Shown here: positions 6,146 to 8,435 of the stretch, one piece after another | How the letters are laid out: every line of letters starts with the position of its first letter | Numbering within the stretch: position 1 is the first letter of the stretch | NCBI GenBank assembly: GCA_965652415.1 | Contig: CBFGVH010000132.1 | Coordinates: forward strand, 1-8,435 | DNA: 8,435 bases | Direction: 5' to 3' | Source of the DNA: BQJD01 sp965652415 | Lineage (GTDB): Bacteria; Pseudomonadota; Gammaproteobacteria; Arenicellales; CAJQKF01 | The notes under the pieces: generated by a model | The model's input: the letters and a program-made list of their open reading frames with translations, nothing else | Database searches by the model: none | Told to the model about the DNA's origin: nothing | Position numbers and translations under genes: made by a program

Positions 6146-6589
6146 CTACCGGCCTTCGACCTCGAAGGTGACGTCGATGTTGCCGCGGGTGGCGTGGCTG
6201 TAGGGGCAGACCTTCTCGTGCGCCTCGTTGACCAGCGCCTCGGCCTGCGACTTCTCGACGCTCGGCATCGATACGCGCATCGCGACCGCGATGCCGTAGC
6301 CGCCGCCCTCTCGCAGCCCGACCGAGGTCTCGCAGGTCACGACGAGGTCGTCCGCCTTCAGCTTGCGCTTGCTTGCCAGGAACTCAACGGCGCCGCCGAA
6401 GCAGGCCGCGTAGCCGGCGGCGAACAGGTGCTCGGGTGTGGTCGTGCCGGGAAGGCCCGGACCGCCCATCTCCTTGCGCACCGACAGGTCGACACTGACC
6501 GAGCCGTCGGTGGTCTCCGAGTGGCCGTTGCGCCCGCCCGTGGAGCGGGCGACGGCGGTGACGAGGGGCTTGATGGTGTGTGCTGCCAT
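6146..6589 (-). CDS. ohr: Organic hydroperoxide resistance protein Ohr (OsmC family)
   Basis: Thiol peroxidase that reduces organic and fatty-acid hydroperoxides to alcohols in the cytoplasm, usually recycled by lipoylated proteins. It has 147 residues, close to the usual 140-145. The catalytic set is complete: R20 in TGGRNG, E53 in TTPEHLFAAGYAACF, peroxidatic C63, and resolving C128 in VCPYSHATRGN. The VCPYSHATRGNIDV ending separates Ohr from OsmC. The ATG at 6589 is chosen because AAGGAG lies seven bases upstream and the protein then starts at the family's usual position; an upstream in-frame ATG would add 12 unrelated residues. It follows ohrR on the same strand after 105 bases, in which I see neither a clear promoter nor a copy of the ohrR palindrome, so co-transcription with ohrR is likely. 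Confidence 0.95.
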   Translation of the reverse strand: MAAHTIKPLVTAVARSTGGRNGHSETTDGSVSVDLSVRKEMGGPGLPGTTTPEHLFAAGYAACFGGAVEFLASKRKLKADDLVVTCETSVGLREGGGYGIAVAMRVSMPSVEKSQAEALVNEAHEKVCPYSHATRGNIDVTFEVEGR

Positions 6590-6694
6590 GACGGGTCTCC
6601 TTGTTGACGGTTGATGGTCCCTCATCGAACCCGGTGACAGGCCGGGGCCGTTCGGGAAGGAATGCTGGCGGTAGCTCGACGCGACAACAGCGCG

Positions 6695-7144
6695 CTATCC
6701 GGCTTCCAGTCGATCCGCGAGCCGATGCAGCTCCGCACGAAGCCGCTGCGTCTGCTGCGCCGACAGGCCCGTGTCGAGCGCCACCCGACGGCGCCGCGAG
6801 CGGATCCTTGCCTTGAGGGCACGGCCCTCGTCGGTCAGGTGCACGAGCACCACGCGCTCGTCGGAAGCGGAGCGCTCGCGGCGCACGCGCCCGTCGCGTT
6901 CGAGCCGCTTGAGCAGCGGCGTGACCGTGCCCGAATCGAGACCGAGACGCTGCGAGATCTCGCCCACGGTCAGGCCGTCGTCCTCGAAAAGCACCAGCAT
7001 CACGAGGTACTGCGGATAGGTGAGCGTGCAGTCGGCAAGTCGCTCGCGGTAGGCGGCGGTCATTGCCTGCGAGGCGCGGTACAGGGCGAAGCAGAGCTGG
7101 TGATCGAGGGCGAGCTCGTGCGCGGGTGCGGATTGGCTGTTCAT
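6695..7144 (-). CDS. ohrR: MarR-family organic peroxide sensor OhrR
   Basis: Dimeric winged-helix repressor that senses organic hydroperoxides and controls ohr. It has 149 residues. The diagnostic N-terminus LALDHQLCFALYRAS places the reactive cysteine at C18. The winged helix spans about 44-105: LTVGEISQRLGLDSGTVTPLLKRLERDGRV, then the wing RSASDERVVLVHLT. The only other cysteine is C39; the C-terminal resolving cysteine known from Xanthomonas OhrR (C127) is absent. Y32 and Y43 lie 14 and 25 residues after C18, the same spacing as Y29 and Y40 after C15 in Bacillus subtilis OhrR. The ATG at 7144 is preferred over a GTG at 7162, because the GTG lies within the operator and upstream of the predicted transcript start. 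The mRNA leader is only about 15 bases with no strong ribosome site. Confidence 0.93.
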   Translation of the reverse strand: MNSQSAPAHELALDHQLCFALYRASQAMTAAYRERLADCTLTYPQYLVMLVLFEDDGLTVGEISQRLGLDSGTVTPLLKRLERDGRVRRERSASDERVVLVHLTDEGRALKARIRSRRRRVALDTGLSAQQTQRLRAELHRLADRLEAG

Positions 7145-7161
7145 CGAAATTAATTCTAGCA

Positions 7162-7176
7162 CACGATTATATCGTG
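7162..7176 (-). promoter_or_regulatory. OhrR operator palindrome over the ohrR -10 box
   Basis: CACGAT-TAT-ATCGTG is a perfect inverted repeat with 6-bp arms, in an A/T-rich island that contrasts with the GC-rich surroundings. The minus-strand -10 hexamer TATAAT (7171-7166), a perfect match, lies inside it. A CCTACA -35 (7193-7188; three of six) fits at 16-bp spacing. A repressor bound here would block RNA polymerase, which suits autoregulation by OhrR. The palindrome and -10 are seen; the identity of the binding protein is inferred from position. Confidence 0.65.
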
Positions 7177-7188
7177 CACAATATATTT

Positions 7189-7256
7189 GTAGGGTGCGCT
7201 TCAGCGCACGCGTCGTGCATGATCCGGCAGTACGCGTGCGCTGAAGCGCACCCTAC
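7189..7256. repeat. REPIN-like element: two inverted GTAG-headed REPs
   Basis: A perfect 25-bp inverted repeat (7189-7213 with 7232-7256) surrounds an 18-base spacer. Each arm begins with GTAG at its outer end and contains its own short hairpin, GTGCGCT-TC-AGCGCAC (7194-7209 on the left). A GTAG head plus palindrome is the signature of REP sequences mobilised by RAYT transposases, and an inverted pair is a REPIN. No RAYT gene is present in the window. The right-hand GTAG contains the stop codon of the upstream oxidoreductase, and the left-hand end reaches the -35 position of ohrR. It may also act as a terminator between them. Confidence 0.82.
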
Positions 7257-8257
7257 CTCGTGATCACCAGCTTGCCGAAATGGCCGGCGGCGGCCATGGC
7301 GCGGTAGGCGTCGGGCGCGCGGTCGAAGGGGAAGGTTTCGTGGATGACGGGACGCAGGGCGTGCTGCTCGATGGCGCGGTTCATGTCGCGAAAGACGCGG
7401 CGCGGCCCGACGTAGAGGCCCTGCAGCCGGATCGATTTGCGCATCACCATCACCGGGTTGACCTCACCGCCGGTGAGGACGCCGATCAGCACCACCGTGC
7501 CGGCCACCCGCGTCGCGGCGATGGAGCGCTCCAGGGTGCCGGCGCCGCCGACCTCGACCACCGCGTCGACGCCGGCGCCGCCGGTCGCCTCGAGCACGGC
7601 GTCCTGCCACTCGGGATCGTCGCGGTAGTTGATGGTGCGCCAGGCGCCCATCTCCCGGGCTCGGGCCAGCTTGTCGTCGCTGGACGAGGTGATGATGACG
7701 CGCGCGCCGAGCATGACCGCGAACTGCAGCGCAAAGATCGACACCCCGCCGGTTCCGAGCAGCAGCACCGTGTCGCCGGCCTTGACCCGCGCCTGCTCGA
7801 CCACGGCGTTCCAGGCCGTCACCCCGGCGCACGTCAGCGTCGCCGCCTCGGCGAAGTCGAGATGCGCGGGCACGTGCACGACGCCGCTGGCCCGCAGGAC
7901 GACCTCCTCGGCCAGCACACCATCCACCGGCCCCCCGAGGGCGCCGGCCATCGCCGCGGGCGTGCAGGCGCCGTCCTCCCAGTTCTCGAAGAAACAGCTC
8001 GCGACCCGGTCGCCGACCGCGAAGCCGGTCACCCCGTCACCCACGGCAATCAGTTCGCCGGCGGCATCGGAATTGGGCACGCGCGGCAGCGGGATGTTGC
8101 GGCCGACGGGGTCGCGCACCGTCGACAGGTCCCGGTAGTTGACGGCCGACGCCCTCACCCGGACCTTGACTTCGCCCGGGCCGGGCTGGGGACATTCGCG
8201 CTCGACGCATTCAAGGGCGTCGATGCCGCCGGGTGAAACGATCTGCCATGTGCGCAT
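7253..8257 (-). CDS. Zinc-independent MDR-family alcohol dehydrogenase / quinone oxidoreductase-like
   Basis: NAD(P)H-dependent oxidoreductase of the medium-chain dehydrogenase/reductase superfamily, 334 residues; the substrate is unknown. The N-terminal GroES-like domain (about 1-125) carries VNYRDL (39-44) where zinc enzymes have their catalytic cysteine, and no run of four structural-zinc cysteines is present. The Rossmann domain shows GVTAWNAV, then the dinucleotide loop LLLGTGGVSIFALQFA (166-180) and TSSSDDKLARAREMGA, whose serines hint at NADPH preference. The end, GHFGKLVITR, is the normal family ending. GGAG precedes the ATG by about ten bases. The TAG stop belongs to the GTAG head of the adjoining REPIN. 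The ohrR start lies 108 bases downstream on the same strand. A reactive-aldehyde or quinone role is possible but unproven. Confidence 0.88.
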   Translation of the reverse strand: MRTWQIVSPGGIDALECVERECPQPGPGEVKVRVRASAVNYRDLSTVRDPVGRNIPLPRVPNSDAAGELIAVGDGVTGFAVGDRVASCFFENWEDGACTPAAMAGALGGPVDGVLAEEVVLRASGVVHVPAHLDFAEAATLTCAGVTAWNAVVEQARVKAGDTVLLLGTGGVSIFALQFAVMLGARVIITSSSDDKLARAREMGAWRTINYRDDPEWQDAVLEATGGAGVDAVVEVGGAGTLERSIAATRVAGTVVLIGVLTGGEVNPVMVMRKSIRLQGLYVGPRRVFRDMNRAIEQHALRPVIHETFPFDRAPDAYRAMAAAGHFGKLVITR

Positions 8258-8309
8258 CGGTGGTTGTCTCCAGGTTTTGTTCGAGGGGCAAGGTCTTTAT
8301 CATGGAGGA

Positions 8310-8348
8310 GCGGCATTCGCAATCCGGTCTAGCCATGTCGAATGCCGC
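8310..8348. repeat. 10-bp inverted repeat upstream of the oxidoreductase
   Basis: GCGGCATTCG (8310-8319) is repeated inverted as CGAATGCCGC (8339-8348) around a 19-base spacer, 53 to 91 bases before the oxidoreductase start. It could be an operator with half sites on one helix face, or an RNA stem. A weak minus-strand promoter-like pair (TTGCGA, then TAAAGA at 17-bp spacing) overlaps it. No other gene is seen in 8258-8435. Confidence 0.35.
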
Positions 8349-8384
8349 CGCGAGGGCAATCGTTGCCGCGTGCTCGCGGACACG

Positions 8385-8412
8385 AAAAATCGCCGGCAAG
8401 GCCGGCTCCTAC
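8385..8412 (-). terminator. REP element with T run; likely terminator of an off-window gene
   Basis: On the minus strand GTAG (8412-8409) is followed by GA, the hairpin GCCGGC-CTT-GCCGGC (8406-8392), GA and then TTTTT (8389-8385). The first part has the form of the common Pseudomonas-type REP; hairpin plus U run is also the form of an intrinsic terminator. It would stop transcription entering from right of the window before the oxidoreductase gene. Its sequence family differs from the REPIN at 7189-7256. Confidence 0.65.
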
Positions 8413-8435
8413 AGTGCCCTGCCCAAGCTCCGCGG

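Noticed and set aside
5204..6607. Long plus-strand frame spanning nuclease and ohr in antisense
   Set aside because: It runs across two genes and their intergenic hairpin and encodes a biased peptide without motifs; both minus-strand genes are well supported.
6630..6646. CCCGG/CCGGG stem in the ohrR-ohr gap as a terminator
   Set aside because: It has only five pairs and no T run; such stems are expected by chance at this GC content.
7145..7162. GTG start for OhrR at 7162
   Set aside because: It lies inside the operator palindrome and upstream of the transcript start expected from the TATAAT box.
7280..8236. Plus-strand frame opposite the MDR oxidoreductase
   Set aside because: Translation is His/Arg/Gly/Asp rich without family features; it is the shadow of the minus-strand gene.
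8211..8399. Short minus-strand frame upstream of the oxidoreductase
   Set aside because: It overlaps the oxidoreductase start in another frame, covers the repeat region, and has no ribosome site or recognisable features.

Overview
The window is high-GC DNA (roughly two thirds G+C) that reads like a chromosomal segment from a proteobacterium. A gammaproteobacterium is my best guess. Two GTAG-headed REP-type palindromes, a TPP riboswitch in the usual proteobacterial form, a classical modABC operon and an ohrR-ohr pair support this, but the species cannot be named from the sequence. All protein genes look intact. There is no phage, transposase, CRISPR, tRNA or rRNA.

Layout. Positions 1-186 hold, on the minus strand, a recognisable promoter followed by a TPP riboswitch. 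These control a thiamine-related gene that lies off the left edge. Diverging from it on the plus strand is the molybdate ABC transporter operon modA-modB-modC (about 298-2815): periplasmic binding protein, permease, and ATPase with a C-terminal Mop/TOBE domain. A short convergent gap holding two stem-loops (2816-2856) separates modC from everything that follows.

From 2858 to 8257 every gene is on the minus strand. In transcription order (right to left) they are: an MDR-family oxidoreductase without zinc ligands (7253-8257); a REPIN-like 25-bp inverted repeat whose GTAG end supplies the oxidoreductase stop codon (7189-7256); the organic-peroxide sensor ohrR with a palindrome over a perfect TATAAT (6695-7176); the peroxidase ohr (6146-6589); a 15-bp perfect hairpin; a DNA/RNA non-specific endonuclease homologue with an altered active-site motif (5219-6043); an amidase-signature hydrolase (3750-5144); a beta-class-like glutathione S-transferase (3085-3705); and a 71-residue conserved hypothetical protein (2858-3073). 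The last three are closely spaced and probably co-transcribed. At the right edge (8390-8412) a second, different REP element is followed by a T run on the minus strand and could end transcription of a gene outside the window.

How it fits together. The left part is molybdate uptake. The right part is enriched in redox and detoxification functions (oxidoreductase, OhrR/Ohr, GST). OhrR probably represses itself and possibly ohr, and releases DNA when its single reactive cysteine (C18) is oxidised by organic hydroperoxides. I found no convincing new multi-gene system. The most interesting points are the riboswitch and its promoter, the REPIN fused to a stop codon and an ohrR promoter, the non-canonical nuclease motif, and the 1-Cys-type OhrR.
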